From Actinernus sp. WN-2022 (taxonomy: Eukaryota > Cnidaria > Anthozoa > Actiniaria > Actinernidae): 64,000 bases of DNA. The stretch is from NCBI GenBank assembly GCA_030867875.1, contig JAOWCC010001501.1:32322792-32386791 (forward strand), in the 5' to 3' direction. A model generated the notes under the pieces. The model saw nothing but the letters and a program-made list of their open reading frames with translations, was not told the origin of the DNA and did no database searches. The position numbers were made by a program, and so were the translations under genes. Below, one piece after another: positions 10,498 to 21,544 of this stretch. Numbering within the stretch: the stretch's first letter is position 1; each line of letters begins with the position of its first letter.

Positions 10498-10747
10498 AAG
10501 ACCGAAAAGAGCGGGAAAATTGGATTAACCCAACCGGAATCACACGCATACCAGGTGATTCAGTTCCAACCGGAATTTCTGGTTTATGCGTGTGTGTGTT
10601 TAAATGTTGAGCACCCAGAAAGGCGACGTCCAGGAAGAGTTAATTTTCAACTGCACGTGAAAATGTATGAAATTGCACACATTTTGAGCATTGTCTGCAA
10701 ATCGCTACTGTTTACTTTTAACAGTTTTCCTCTTCGTGCGTAAAACG

Positions 10748-11065
10748 TTAACTCAGTTGGTATAGCACGGTCTAGAGTTCGGGATCCCAGCCGTGTCCTT
10801 GGGCAGGGATGTATAAGCCGTTGGCCTTGTCTCCTTCCTCTTCTAATCTATACCAGGGGAACATAAAATAACTTGTTGTGTTATTTCGAGAAAGAGTACG
10901 GGATTGTCTCCCGACACAACAGCCTGGTATTCTGAGGTACTGACAATCACTCATGACTGTAAACTGCACGGCAGCACATTGCGCCACAATAGCAGTCCGT
11001 ATCACAAAAAATAACCTTGTAAAGTGCATTTGAATATATTCATATATAATTTGCGCTCTATAAAT
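10748..11065 (+). mobile_element. tRNA-derived SINE
   Basis: The head resembles RNA polymerase III promoter boxes: ctcagttggtatagcac (A-box-like) and gagttcgggatccc (B-box-like). The tail, cttgtaaagtgcatttgaa then gcgctctataaatga, resembles the 3' end shared with the truncated LINE at 48604-48812. No CCA-type acceptor stem or clean cloverleaf is apparent, so it is not called a tRNA gene. Confidence 0.55.
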
Positions 11066-11099
11066 GAAGACTTTTTTACCTTTTTAAAGAGCGGTTTTT

Positions 11100-11420
11100 G
11101 AATTTCGAAAGTAATAAGTGATTGTTTTGGTTTTGCGTTTGCTTAGCTTTTCTATTGGCTGTGAGAAATGTTTCGCAATTATATTTTGTAATTTTCGGCC
11201 AATCAAGTTCTAAACTAAAGGTTTTGTTTTAGCGACAGTATTGACGATTGCGTTTACTTTGCCTCGTGATTGGTTCAAGTAAATTATCGTGAATTACGTA
11301 CTTCGGTTCGTGATTGGCTCATTGTGTTTTCACTTGCTCCTGTGATTGGCTCTGTAATTTTACAACACCCAACGACAGGTCCGCAAAACGCATGCGCATG
11401 CGTGAATTTCACCCGGGAAA
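11100..11420 (+). repeat. Dispersed repeat with recurrent gtgattggtt motifs
   Basis: The segment gcgtttactttgcctcgtg, attggttcaagtaaa and ttcggttcgtgattggctcattg recurs at 18425-18570 in the same orientation. Several CCAAT-box complements (attgg) occur. Confidence 0.6.
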
Positions 11421-11649
11421 TTTTAGTTGAATTTTCACTCGAAATTTTGACTTCTAAACATTATTACAGAACAACAACAACAATATATTTATGTATACTC
11501 ATAAAGGGTTTACAATATTGTGAAAAAAGACGATGAATTAAAATACGTTTTAAGCATGAGCTAACCTAGAATAACCTGCAGGTTAATCGAACTAGGTAGC
11601 ACGTTTGCTTCGTTCTTTCAGCGGCTCGGCCTGGTCAACGAGCTACTGA

Positions 11650-11900
11650 CACGCGCTAAATAGGCTTGAATTTCATGGTTGTTCATGATGGTGATCCACT
11701 GCCAAGCAAACGAGCAGCCTCGGTAGTTATATACCTTGAAAAGAACTCTGTTGTTCGCATTCGGCTTCTTAGAATTGCAACTAATTTATGCATCGAGAAA
11801 CGGCTATCTGCTACGTCATCAGTATGGCATTTTCTGCCTCGTTGCCCAGACGTCTCTTTCGCGAGTGGGGAGCGATAAGAGTCGGCTGGTTTCCAGGCTA
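11650..11900 (+). repeat. About 245-bp dispersed repeat, copy 1
   Basis: It is nearly identical to 39981-40220, from acgcgctaaataggcttg through gagtggggagcgataagagt to gtcggctggtttcc. Copy 1 has a 12-15-base insertion (tgctacgtcatcagt region) relative to copy 2. Each carries an open frame of about 65-70 codons without a recognised domain. Confidence 0.75.
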
Positions 11901-12354
11901 TAGCATACATCAAACTTCAAGCGACGTATATACAAACAAACAGAGTCCATAAATCGAAAGAGATTGTCACACTTCATAATCACCGAACATTTGAGAGTGA
12001 TATGATAAATATATTTTGAAGAATGAGCGTTTAAAAAGCTCAAAATTTACAAAGAATGTATGGCTGTCAGCAACTCTTTTTACAGTCAATTTCTCCGTAA
12101 ATATTTAACATATCAATCTCAAATTTTCGGTGATTACTAAGTTTAAAATTCTCTTTCAACTGATGTAGTCTGTTTGTTTGTAACTTGAAGTTTAATTTAT
12201 GCTAACGAGGCAAACATGTAAACGATGACGTCAGCAAGGATTCGCCAATAGCGTTTTTATAGAGATGCTTTAAGCGTAAATACACCACACAATTATAAGA
12301 TATCCATGCCTTGCTCAAGAAAACATGCCTGTTTCCTAAGGTCAACGCTGAAAA

Positions 12355-12766
12355 GCCCAAATTTGTTTTCATTAAAATCGATTCTCCTTCAAATAAATAG
12401 TTGAACTGTAAATGATTTCCTGGTTTGGGTTATGAGTTATAGAGGTCTCTATTTCCAATATGCTAATTATGTGATGTCATAGTAGTCATCGTTTATTATA
12501 CAAAAACGTGCTGGCGGAGATAAAAAAAATTCCTACACATCCGTGTTATACTTGGGCTTTATATCAGTGATTTTTCCAAATATTTTGTATAAATCAGAAA
12601 TAGTTTCATTCACAAGGAGAAAGAAATGATCTTTTGTTGGCTCCCTGTGACGTCACATAATTAGCATATTGGAAATAGAAACCTCTATAACTCATAGATG
12701 CAACACTCAAATCAAGAAATATTTTTAATTGATGGAGAATCGATTTTAAAGTTAAAATAGTTGGGC
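12355..12766. mobile_element. MITE with long imperfect terminal inverted repeats
   Basis: Left end gcccaaatttgttttcatt, then aaatcgattctcc; right end ggagaatcgatttt then aaaatagttgggc. Inner arms gagttatagaggtctctatt and aatagaaacctctataactc also pair, together with ccaatatgctaattatgtga and its complement. About 412 bp, non-coding. Confidence 0.7.
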
Positions 12767-12984
12767 TTATAGGCACTTTAAAAACAGCTACTTTAACAGG
12801 TTAAATATAAACTAGCTTTAGATTAATTAAACTTAAATTATAGTACCATTATATTAATTTACTTTTATGATTCATATGTATATCGTTGATATTTCTTAGA
12901 ACGTTTGTGAGGCTGGTATGTATTTTTACTTGTTTAATAAATACATATTCTGCGTTCCGTCGTCACAGTCGTCGTAGGCCGAGA

Positions 12985-13499
12985 ACGAAGTGCGAGGGCT
13001 TATATGTAAGTTTTAAATAGGTTGATAGTGATGAACAATAACGACAAATAATCTGTGTTTGTCTCGGAACTATTATACAAATAGACTGTGTCCATCGAGG
13101 AACTATCGGCTGATAGTTGCCCGCGGAAATGTGATGTTCTTAAAACAAATATAAGCCCGAGAACGAATGCTAGTTTTAAGAACATCAAATTTCCAAGGGA
13201 AACTATCAGCCGATAGTTCCGAGACAAACACAGTCTATTTGTCGTTATTGTTCAACACAAAATTGTCTTTCGTGCTCAGCGGGCACTATCACCTGATAGT
13301 TTTCATCCGCGGACGACAACTACACGTCACGTGATCGGTTTTAGCCAATGAGCGCGCGCCAAAATTTTGTGGTGAACTATAACGGCTGATAGTTTCCCTT
13401 GGAAATTTGATGTTCTTAAAACTAGCATATAAGCCCTCGAACTTCGTTCTCGGGCTTATATTTGCTTTAAGAACATCAAATTTCCGCGGGCAACTATCA
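12985..13499. repeat. Nested palindrome family, right-hand block (split by LINE)
   Basis: Two large hairpins (about 13100-13222 and 13370-13499) share arms reading aactatcgg..ctgatagtt, ggaaatttgatgttcttaaa and its complement, with a central inverted pair tataagcccgagaacgaa / ttcgttctcgggcttata. Outer arms gacaaatagactgtgtttgt pair with their complement near 13220-13250. The same family resumes at 17920-18345 beyond the LINE. Confidence 0.75.
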
Positions 13500-13720
13500 T
13501 ACATACATACATACTCTTTATTTATACACGGAGTCTCATTCATCATGAAAATTACAAAGATGCTCTTCCAGAGAGCCGTGTGTTTAGTTCTAAGTTAATG
13601 ATAACAATAATAATATTGACAAGATTAATAATAATTAGGTAATAAAAAATAAGAATATTCTATTTAAATATGTTGGCTTCTTAAATACTAAAAAATGATG
13701 CGGTAGAATTAAAAAAGAGG

Positions 13721-15730
13721 CTACAAGTATTTAGAAAACTGTTTAATACTTGTAGACTCTTGTGCTACTTTAGGGAGACTGTTCCATAGAGATGCCCCTC
13801 TGTATGAAAAACTCTTTTTTAGGGCTTCGGTGTTGGGTCTTGTAATGAAGAGACTATTCTGAGAACGGCGCAAACTATGCTGATGAATTGTGCTTGTTTT
13901 GGTAAATAAATCAGTTAGATATGGCGGAACTTGGTTATTCATAGTTTTGTACATAACGCTTCCCAATTGGCAGTGGCGTCGTTCTTCTAAGTCTTTCCAA
14001 TTAAGCATGGCTAAGATGTCTTTTGATCTAACGTCATAATTAGAGCCTGTAATGATTCTAGCAGCTCTGTTTTGGAGTTTTTGAAGTTTCTGAGAAAGGC
14101 CTTTACCCAGACTTCCCCAGACAGTGCTACAATAATCACAATGTGAGACTATCAGTGAATTATAGATAGAAATTAAAAGATTATAAGGCACGAATGGCTT
14201 GAGTCTTCGTAAAATACCAAGTGCCTTGGCAATCTTTTTAGAAATGTTGTCAATATGAGTCTCCCATGTAAGAAACTCATCGACGTGAACACCGAGACAT
14301 TTATAAGATTTAACTCTATCGATTTGACTGCCATTTGTGCTTACGTTCGGATCATCAGGTATTGGGGCAAGTTTGGCGCGCGTTCCAAGAAACATGCATT
14401 TAGTTTTAGTAGTATTTAGACTTAATTTATTGGCGATAAGCCATTCTTGCACACTAATTAGATCATTATTCATAGCAGAGAGAAACTCCTCCTGATTGCT
14501 AGAGGCAAAAGTAAAGTTGGTGTCGTCTGCATACATACGGACATTAGACATTAAATCGCAATTTGGCAAGTCGTTAATATAAAGCAAAAAAAGTAATGGA
14601 CCTAGAATAGCCCCTTGAGGAATTCCACAACTGACTATGTTTGGGTCAGACAGAGTGCCATTTACTAGTGTCCTTTGGATACGATCGGTAAGGTAGTTCG
14701 AGAACCAGGATAGGGTTTTAGTTTTTACTCCGTAGAGCTTCATTTTCGATAGTAGGATAGAGTGGTCAATAGTATCGAAGGCCTTTTTTAGATCCAAAAA
14801 TATGATAGCATTTGTAAGGCCATTATCAATATTTAAGAACCATTCATTTGTTAGGTCCAAGAGGGCAGTTACTGTGGAATGTAATGGTCTGAAGCCCGAT
14901 TGGAACTTATTTAACAGATTGTTTTCAACTAAGTATGTGTAAAACTGATTAAAAACGCCTCTTTCTAGAATCTTAACGACAACTGAAAGAACCGAAATGG
15001 GTCTATAGTTGTTAGGGATGGCTTTGGGTCCCTCTTTATGTATGGGATAGACTTTGGCTTTTTCCCAGTCTGACGGTAGGATGCCTTGCCTGATAGATAA
15101 GTTGAAGATATGTGTTAAAGGCTCTGCTACGGTTGAGGCGCAATGTTTCAAAAGGTTGGCCGGGATGTCGTCTAGTCCACTAGCCTTATTAGTTGGTAGT
15201 TTTTGGATGAGATTATAAATATCGTTGATGTTAAATTCCTTAAGGTCAAACTCCGAAACTGTTCGTTCAATATACTGTTCATAGTTTACATTAGAATTAG
15301 GAATTTCGGACGCCAGTTTGGGACCGACCTCTACGAAATGGTTGTTAAAAACATTGCTTATTTCTTTTGGGTTCAGAACTTCGGATTTATCTCCCATAAC
15401 AGACATAGGCTGCCCAGTTGTTTTGTTTTTCTTAGAGAGGATAGTGTTGATTCCTCTCCAAGTCTCACGCATTTTGCCTTGATTTTCTAGGAAGTATGCC
15501 TCATAATATGATACTTTACTTTGTTTGATGGCAGTGTTTAATTGTTTTTTGCATTGTTTGTACGCATCCCAATTAGCTACGTCGTTAGTTATAATAGCTG
15601 TTCTTTTTAGTCTGTCTCTTGTATGCATGAGATCTTTTAATGGAGTTGTTAGCCACGGAGCGAATGAATTTCGTATCCTTCTTCGTTTGATTGGTGCATG
15701 CCAGTCAACTATTTCCAAGAACATGTTTTT
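13721..15730 (-). pseudogene. LINE reverse transcriptase domain
   Basis: 667 residues are open from the first ATG at 15724, in the same frame as the endonuclease. Motifs in order: KASGLDDIPANLLK, NYRPISVLSV, FLDLKKAFDTIDHS (catalytic Asp), GIPQGAILGPLLFLLYIND, and MYADDTNF (catalytic YADD). A thumb and C-terminal region follow with HCDYCSTVWGSLGKG and LWNSLP, typical of CR1/L2/jockey-group elements. The same family occurs at 57098-60618. No internal stop, so only the upstream TAG and TGA separate this copy from an intact frame. Confidence 0.82.
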
Positions 15731-16771
15731 CTAGAGTTCCCATGCGGTATTTGGGTCATTAGTAGACGTAATTTTATTCCACGGGACTAGTTTGATATCT
15801 CGTGCGAATAATGCAGAATCAAAATGTTTGTAGTTACGTGACTCGACATATCTAGGAGTGCTCTTAGGTGATACCAGCTTTCTGGCTGCATAAACAACAC
15901 TATGATCGCTTATACCAACATGCGAAACCCCAGAATATTTGTATTTGGCAGGTTCATTGGTAAAAATAAGATCAATAGTAGTAGATGTACTGGGAGTAAT
16001 ACGCGTGGGTTCGTTAATTAGCTGCGAGTATTGATACAATTCGCATAATTCAACTAGGGTTTTAGTGCATCGATTAAGTGGATCTGATGCAATATTACAG
16101 TTAAAATCTCCTATTATAGTTGATTCGATATTCTCCGTTTCGATCTTATCGAGAAATACCTCAAAATTGTCAAACAACTGTATGGGGGAGTTTGGCGGCC
16201 TGTACCAAGTGCTAATGAGAAAAGGTTTTACTTTAGGTTTCCTAATCTCAACGCATATTAATTCTAGATTGTCATCTTGTAGGTCTGTTCTGTTAATAAA
16301 ATTTATTGTGTTTCTCAAATAGATTGCGACTCCACCGCCTCTTCTATCGCGGTGCTTAGTAACAGTAGAGTAGCCATCAATTTGATATTCCGCGTAATCT
16401 ACAGTTTGGTCTAGTCTAGTTTCGTTAATGACTAGCACATCAGGGTAGTTTGAGGTCATGTGAACGCGGAGTTCATCAATATGTTTGATTAGACTTGCTA
16501 TGTTTAAAGCGGCAATTTTAAAACCCTTTAGTTTTGGTATTCCGAGTTGAAAATTCGGTAAGTCGTTTCTAGGTCGCAACAAGCTTGGATTGGTTGGGTT
16601 ACATGAGCTACTAGAATCATTAGCTACTGAAGGTGTTTCATACTCTGATGAGAGGCTCTCTATGTTCGAAATATTTTGGGTTTTTGCAGTGTTGACATTG
16701 CTAGCTAATGCTGATTTTGCAAAAGGATATATAGTGCTACTATTAGTTCTCAGATCGTTGTCTAGATCAAT
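15731..16771 (-). pseudogene. LINE AP endonuclease domain (in frame with ORF1 and RT, bounded by stops)
   Basis: The frame runs open from just after the ORF1 TGA to the TAG at 15731-15733. After about 60 low-complexity residues come endonuclease/exonuclease/phosphatase motifs: VINETRLD (catalytic Glu), STWYRPP, IGDFNCN (catalytic Asp) and GISDHSVVY (catalytic His). It nicks target DNA for target-primed reverse transcription. No AUG occurs between the TGA and the endonuclease core, so initiation or readthrough must be explained if the element is functional. The TAG replaces what looks like a Trp codon just before the RT part; I read it as a recent nonsense mutation. Confidence 0.75.
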
Positions 16772-17919
16772 TCAATTTTCTTCAATGTGTGCACTAAAGT
16801 TTTTAGTCAATTGGCTTACCCCCTTGTTGTTGAGATGGAGGCCGCTCCGGTTTAGGCAGGTGGGATTAATGTTCTGGTTAGTGAGGAACCCCCAGCCCCT
16901 GTTGGTACAGAACTTTCTAAGGGATTTGTTTACATCCTGCGCCTTCGCCCAGAGCTCGGCTTCTTTTCTGCACAAAAGGGCGGAGATCGAGATATGTGTG
17001 TTCGGTGAGTCACCTTCGATTTGCTCTGCCAGGTTGACTATACTGTCAGCGATGTTCTGGGCAGACTGAGGGGACTTCAAATCATTCGTTCCGATATGTA
17101 GAATGATTCTGTCAGGCTCTTTTCTCGTGATGGGTCTTATATAATCCTCCATATCACCGGTTGTTGCGCCTGAGAATGATTTCACCACCACCTTGTAAGT
17201 ATTTGACAAGTCCCAACCAGGGACTCTCTGTACAATGGAATCACCGGCTATCACTGTGACAGGCTTAAGCTGTTTATCGTCGGCAGTACAGGGTCTTGTA
17301 GTCTTAGACTGCTGGGCTGTTGTGGCCTGGGAGGCCGTGTGGCTCGAGCTTCGATTGCGTTTTCTATTCTTCTTTGGACCTTGGGATTGTGTTATTGTCG
17401 AGGCTGTTTTATCCGAAGAATGCTTATTCATCACTGTTTTCTTAACACTACTAACATTAGCAGTGTTAGGATTCGTCTTTGGTGTGGTAGATGCGGTAAA
17501 GTGCCGCGACAAAGACACAATAGTTTCCTTCAAGGCCATGTTTTCTTTCCTGAAGTGGTCGATTTCAATTTTCATTTCTGCCTCGTTCATGCTTCGCTGG
17601 AGCGCGGGAAATTTAAAGTTGTTCTTAAAGTCTTCGAATTCTCGTGTTAACTTCGAGAAGTCAGTCACTGATACATACTTCGGGTTTGAGCTCACTCGGC
17701 TTTCGGTAAGATCTATAGTCGAAGTCTCGGCCGGTTCTTCTTCGGTTTCCACCAGTGAGGCAGCTTCTGTTAATGTGCTTTCGTCGTTTTGGCTATCATT
17801 TTCCTCGTTCTCCTGGAGTGGGATACCGTTGGTCTTTAGGAACTCTTCAAGCCGAGCTTGAAGCTCGCTCTTATTTCCCGTTAGTGATAAACCACGGTCT
17901 GTTAACTCCTTCCTCAAGA
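16772..17919 (-). CDS. LINE ORF1: SAP-like, coiled coil and SGNH/GDSL esterase domain
   Basis: The first LINE-derived residues, LRKELTDRGLSLTGNKSELQ, resemble a SAP nucleic-acid-binding helix pair. A Ser/Thr-rich and basic linker (KKNRKRNRSS) and a helical stretch follow. The C-terminal half matches the SGNH hydrolase fold: AGDSIVQ (block I Ser), GTNDL (block III) and GLHLNNKG (block V His). Such esterase-like ORF1 proteins are known from CR1/L2-type LINEs and are thought to help RNP or membrane contacts. The open frame continues upstream to 18004, but residues before LRKEL come from the palindromic flank, so the true start is missing. It ends at TGA 16772-16774; the frame reopens directly after it. 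Confidence 0.75.
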
Positions 17920-18345
17920 GATAGTTCCTCGACAGACACAGTCTATTTGTATAATAGTGCTCGCTGAGAGCTGAAGACAATTTTGTGATGAACAATAACG
18001 ACAAATAGACTGTGTTTGTCTCTCTGAACTATCGGCTTAAAGTTTCCCTTGGAAATTTGATGTTCTTAAAACTAGCATGTAAGCCCTCAAACTTCGTTCT
18101 CGGACTTATAATTGTTTTAAGAACATCAATTTCCACGGGCAACTATCAACCGATAGTTCCTCGACGGACACAGTCTATTTGTATAATAGTCCCGAGACAG
18201 AAACACTCTATTGTCTTTATTGTTCAACACAACATTTTGTTGATAGTTCTCAGTGGCGGACGAACACTACACGTCACGTGATCGCTTTTGGCCAATGAGA
18301 GCGCGCCAAAATTTTGTGTTGAACTCCCTCGGATGAAAACTATCA
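17920..18345. repeat. Nested palindrome family, left-hand block
   Basis: This continues the family at 12985-13499: gacaaatagactgtgtttgt, aactatcgg, ggaaatttgatgttcttaaa, a central ttcgttctcgg pair, then the complementary arms and cacgtcacgtgatc. The LINE at 13500-17919 interrupts the pair of blocks. Confidence 0.72.
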
Positions 18346-18424
18346 GGCGTTATACTGCAACAATTATCACGTCACGTGATCAATTTCATCCAATCAGAAT
18401 GGAAGAGAATTTAATTGTGAACTA

Positions 18425-18570
18425 TAGAGCGGTTTTCAATGAAGTGTCGAAAAGTAATTGCTTTTGAATTTGATTGGTTAGTTATCCATGATTGCGTTTA
18501 CTTTGCCTTGTGATTGGTTGAAGTAAAACCAATCGTGAATTACTTCAGTTCGTGATTGGTTCATTGATGT
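18425..18570 (+). repeat. Second copy of the 11100-11420 repeat
   Basis: It shares ttgcgtttactttgccttgt, gattggttgaagtaaa and cagttcgtgattggttcattg with the earlier copy, in the same orientation. Confidence 0.6.
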
Positions 18571-18853
18571 TTAGCATAACCAAGCTACGGTTCTATCCAA
18601 CTGTTTAAAAACTTCGCAAATTAAACAAGTTGCAGGGTAGTTGTGTCTGCTCGAGCTCATTCAACAAAAGTATCCACAGTGCAGTGGTTGGTTGGCCGGT
18701 AGTTATGTAGCCAATCAGATTGCGACTTTGCCGATAGTCTGTAACTTGGCTATGCTGAAGACTTTTATTTACTGAAAGGCTTTTACTTGTTGAATAAACT
18801 ATTCTTGGCCTGCAATCAATCGCCAGAGATTCAAAAGACGTGGCGGCCATGTT

Positions 18854-19280
18854 ACGTCAACCAAGATGGCGGCCATATTGGTTATGATCTAACGAGAAAC
18901 TAACGAGGAATGCTTTGCTTACGTCAACCAAGATGGCGGCCATGTTGGTTGGTCTAACAAGAGAAGGTAACGAGGAATGCTTTGTTTACGTCAACCAAGA
19001 TGGCAGCCATGTTGGTTGATCTAACAAGAGAAGCTAACGAGGAATGCTTTGTTTACGTCAACCAAGATGGCGGCCATGTTGGTTGATCTAACAAGAGAAG
19101 CTAACGAGGAATCTTTTGTTTGCGTCAACCAAGATGGCGGCCATGTTGGTTGATCTAACAAGAAAAGCTAACGAGGAATGTTTTGTTTACGTCTACCAAT
19201 ATGGCGGCCATGTTGGTTGATCTACCAAGAGAAGCTAACGAGGCATCTTTTGTTAACGTCAACCAAGGTGGCGGCCATGT
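18854..19280 (+). repeat. 67-bp minisatellite with YY1-like motifs, about 7 units
   Basis: The unit starts acgtcaaccaagatggcgg and continues ccatgttggttgatctaaca, agagaagctaacgagg and aatgctttgttt. Six of seven units keep AAGATGGCGGC or a one-base variant, matching the known YY1 consensus (AANATGGCGGC). A related single unit lies at about 5060-5175. Confidence 0.85.
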
Positions 19281-19616
19281 TTATGTAGTTATGATATGAA
19301 ATCACGTTTGCCGCGTAGCACTAGTAAGTGTAAAGAATGTGATGTAAAGTGGTAAGCTGTAAGGTGGCGACCATGTTGGTTGATATAACAAGAGACACTA
19401 GTAGCGTACTAACCTTATTACGAATGAATGTTGGGCTTGAGGAGCTGTTGAAATAAACAAAACATGACCTGAGTGAAAGTGCAGGATCAAGCATCGCATC
19501 GGACACTCCAAGAAGCGACACTTACGGAGCAGTTGTTTGGGCCTACAAATTAACCTGGATACGCCCCTGGAAGCAAACGAGAATCTTCTGTTCACGTCAA
19601 CCAAGATCTGTATTGT

Positions 19617-20060
19617 CCCAATACAGATCATGGGATGTCTCTTCACTTCCCTCAATGTTATCCCAATACAGAACATGATCATGTGATGTCTCTTCTCTTC
19701 CCTCAATGTTGTACCAATACAGATCATGTGATGTTTCTTCGCTTCCCTCGATGTTGTCCCAATACCGATCACGTAATGTCTCTTCGCTTCCCTCGATGTT
19801 ATCCCAATACAGAACATGTGATGTTCTTCTCTTCCCTCAATGTTATCCCAATACAGAACATGTGATGTCCTTCTCTTCCCACAATGTTGTCCCAATACCG
19901 ATCATCGAAATGTGATGTCTCTTCTCTTCCCATTGTTTTATCCCAATACCGATCACATAATGTCTCTTCGCCTCCCTCAATGTTATCTCAATACAGGTCA
20001 TGTGATGTCTCTTCGCCTCCTTCAATGTTGTCCCAATACAGATCACGCATGTGATGCCGG
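19617..20060 (+). repeat. 45-bp minisatellite, about 10 units
   Basis: The unit is close to cccaatacagatcatgtgat followed by gtctcttcgcttccctcaat and gttgt. Because 45 is divisible by three, overlapping open frames appear on both strands (such as a repeated FPQCYPNTDHVM); I treat these as a by-product of the repeat. Confidence 0.85.
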
Positions 20061-20872
20061 GTCTCTTCAGGGAATTTAGCGCTTTGTGGCGGAGAAATGT
20101 ATGCTCGGGATAAAGAGAACCAAAGTAACATTTCTCGAGGGCTTAGTTAGGTGGTCTGTATTGGGATCCAATTGTTTACAACTGAACATTCTCTGAAGCC
20201 TCCCTTTTAGATCAATAAAACGACATTAATTAGCATTCGTGTTTTGTCAATTACTGAGGTTTCCGCTTTAATATATATATAATTGCCATGTTTCTTTGTA
20301 TTCTGCTATTAGGGTGTCCCCAGTAATAATCCCAAGCGCCTTTGCGAAACCGAATTTGCCCCACTCCCTACACGTTTCTAAAGTCGAGTGTTAATTTATA
20401 TTGTTTACATGGATTGGAGATTGCCTTTCGATGGAAATATTTGTGGAAATCTAAAATACGCAGCTTCTCCGTTGAAATGGAAACAGATTCCCGGAGTAAT
20501 TTACTGTATCTACTTGAATAAACGCCCCATTTGAATAAGAAATTTGAAATAAGCGCCCGTAAGGGGATATGCCATGGTACTGCGCATGTATCGAGTAATC
20601 GCTCGGTTGGTGGCTGTTAATTGGATACAAACAGTTAAACTTCCCTCTCTCAATGCTTGATTGAAAGGATTTTCAATATTTTCCCTGGAGATTGTTTATA
20701 TACACTGTTTGTTAGTCTTGCATATTTGCTTTGGTTTTAAGTATCCCACATGGCCGAGAACTTCGTTAGTTCATATCAAAATCGGTGGAAATAGCTGTTT
20801 CCGGCCCGGAACGCGTATGTAAAGTCTATTACCGTGACACAGCCCCTTTAAGCGATGACTACTGTATATTTA
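20061..20872. other. No gene seen
   Basis: AT-rich sequence with a short TATATA run near 20271 and a segment typical of dispersed repeats (aataaacgccccatttgaat, aataagcgcccgtaag). No supported coding region. Confidence 0.4.
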
Positions 20873-20966
20873 AACTTCAGTAGTGGGAGAGGGATGGAAT
20901 TATCCTGTTATTTGGTGAGCTCATGGTGAGCTCTCATTAAAGTGTTGCGTTATTCATGAATTCGGA

Positions 20967-20974
20967 TGACGTCA
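20967..20974 (+). promoter_or_regulatory. CRE consensus TGACGTCA in TIR (also 21112-21119 and 22785-22792)
   Basis: The palindromic 8-mer TGACGTCA, the CREB/ATF binding consensus, occurs twice in the left TIR and once in the right, upstream of the small TIR frames. Promoter use is inference. Confidence 0.4.
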
Positions 20975-21356
20975 CAGTCCTATTGTCTTGGGTAATGCAT
21001 AAATTAAAGTTGCGCGCTCATTGAAGTGGTGGGTTCATGAATAAAATGCGGCGTACCTGATCAGAATTGCGGCGTACCTGATCAGAATTGGGGAGTATGC
21101 ATTAATTCGGATGACGTCACAGTCCTATTGTCTTGGGCTCATGACTAAAATGCGGCGTACGCCGCATTTTTGAAGCTGGAATGCGCTGCAGCTCATTATT
21201 ATTCCGCTGCAAGGGGGTGTGTCTATTCATTGAATTAATTAAGGGATTACGATCTATTGAAACCGCTTCGTGTGGGTGCTATCTTTATTTGATATATCTG
21301 TTAAGACTCCGTTCAGTGCATCTTTATTAGCTCGCGTATTTTTATTCAACTCTGAC

Positions 21357-21500
21357 ATGGAAGGCGTTCAAGGAAAAACGATCACCGTGGATGAAGTAGA
21401 ACACGTCGAAAGAAACAGAGCATTTCACAGCCATAACATTGTCTTTCTCTCTCGACATAGATTGGTTCTTCCCAGAGTGCAGCATACACCAAATGTATAA
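21357..21500 (+). CDS. 47-residue hypothetical protein encoded in left TIR
   Basis: ATG at 21357 and TAA at 21498-21500. The product begins MEGVQGKTITVDEVEHVE and ends in a His/Arg-rich tail. No known domain recognised. An almost identical frame lies on the opposite strand in the right TIR (22320-22463), with one visible amino-acid difference (Pro to His near the C-terminus) and a silent change, while the surrounding TIR carries more substitutions and indels. AATAAA follows about 50 bases downstream. The open frame extends upstream of the ATG but that part is less conserved between copies. Confidence 0.45.
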   Translation: MEGVQGKTITVDEVEHVERNRAFHSHNIVFLSRHRLVLPRVQHTPNV

Positions 21501-21544
21501 GAACTTATGCAGATTGATTGACATTGTAATTGCTTTAACATTTA

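Larger units (their letters stand above)
13500..17919 (-). mobile_element. CR1/L2-type LINE, nearly full length
   Basis: On the minus strand it encodes an ORF1 with SAP-like and SGNH-esterase-like domains, then an AP endonuclease, then a reverse transcriptase, and ends in AATAAAG followed by a (TATG)n tail at 13500-13515. The 5' end at about 17919 abuts palindrome-family sequence (atagttcctcgacagac), so a few codons of ORF1 are lost. All three coding parts lie in one reading frame, interrupted by only a TGA (16772-16774) and a TAG (15731-15733). Confidence 0.85.

Noticed and set aside
10748..10800. tRNA gene
   Set aside because: Pol III box-like motifs are present but no full cloverleaf; the tail is SINE-like.
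16590..17967. Plus-strand open frames opposite the LINE (up to 208 codons)
   Set aside because: They are antisense shadows of LINE ORF1, which has clear domains.
19398..20079. Several overlapping open frames in the 19.6-20.1 kb region on both strands
   Set aside because: They arise from a 45-bp repeat whose period is a multiple of three; no start context or domain.
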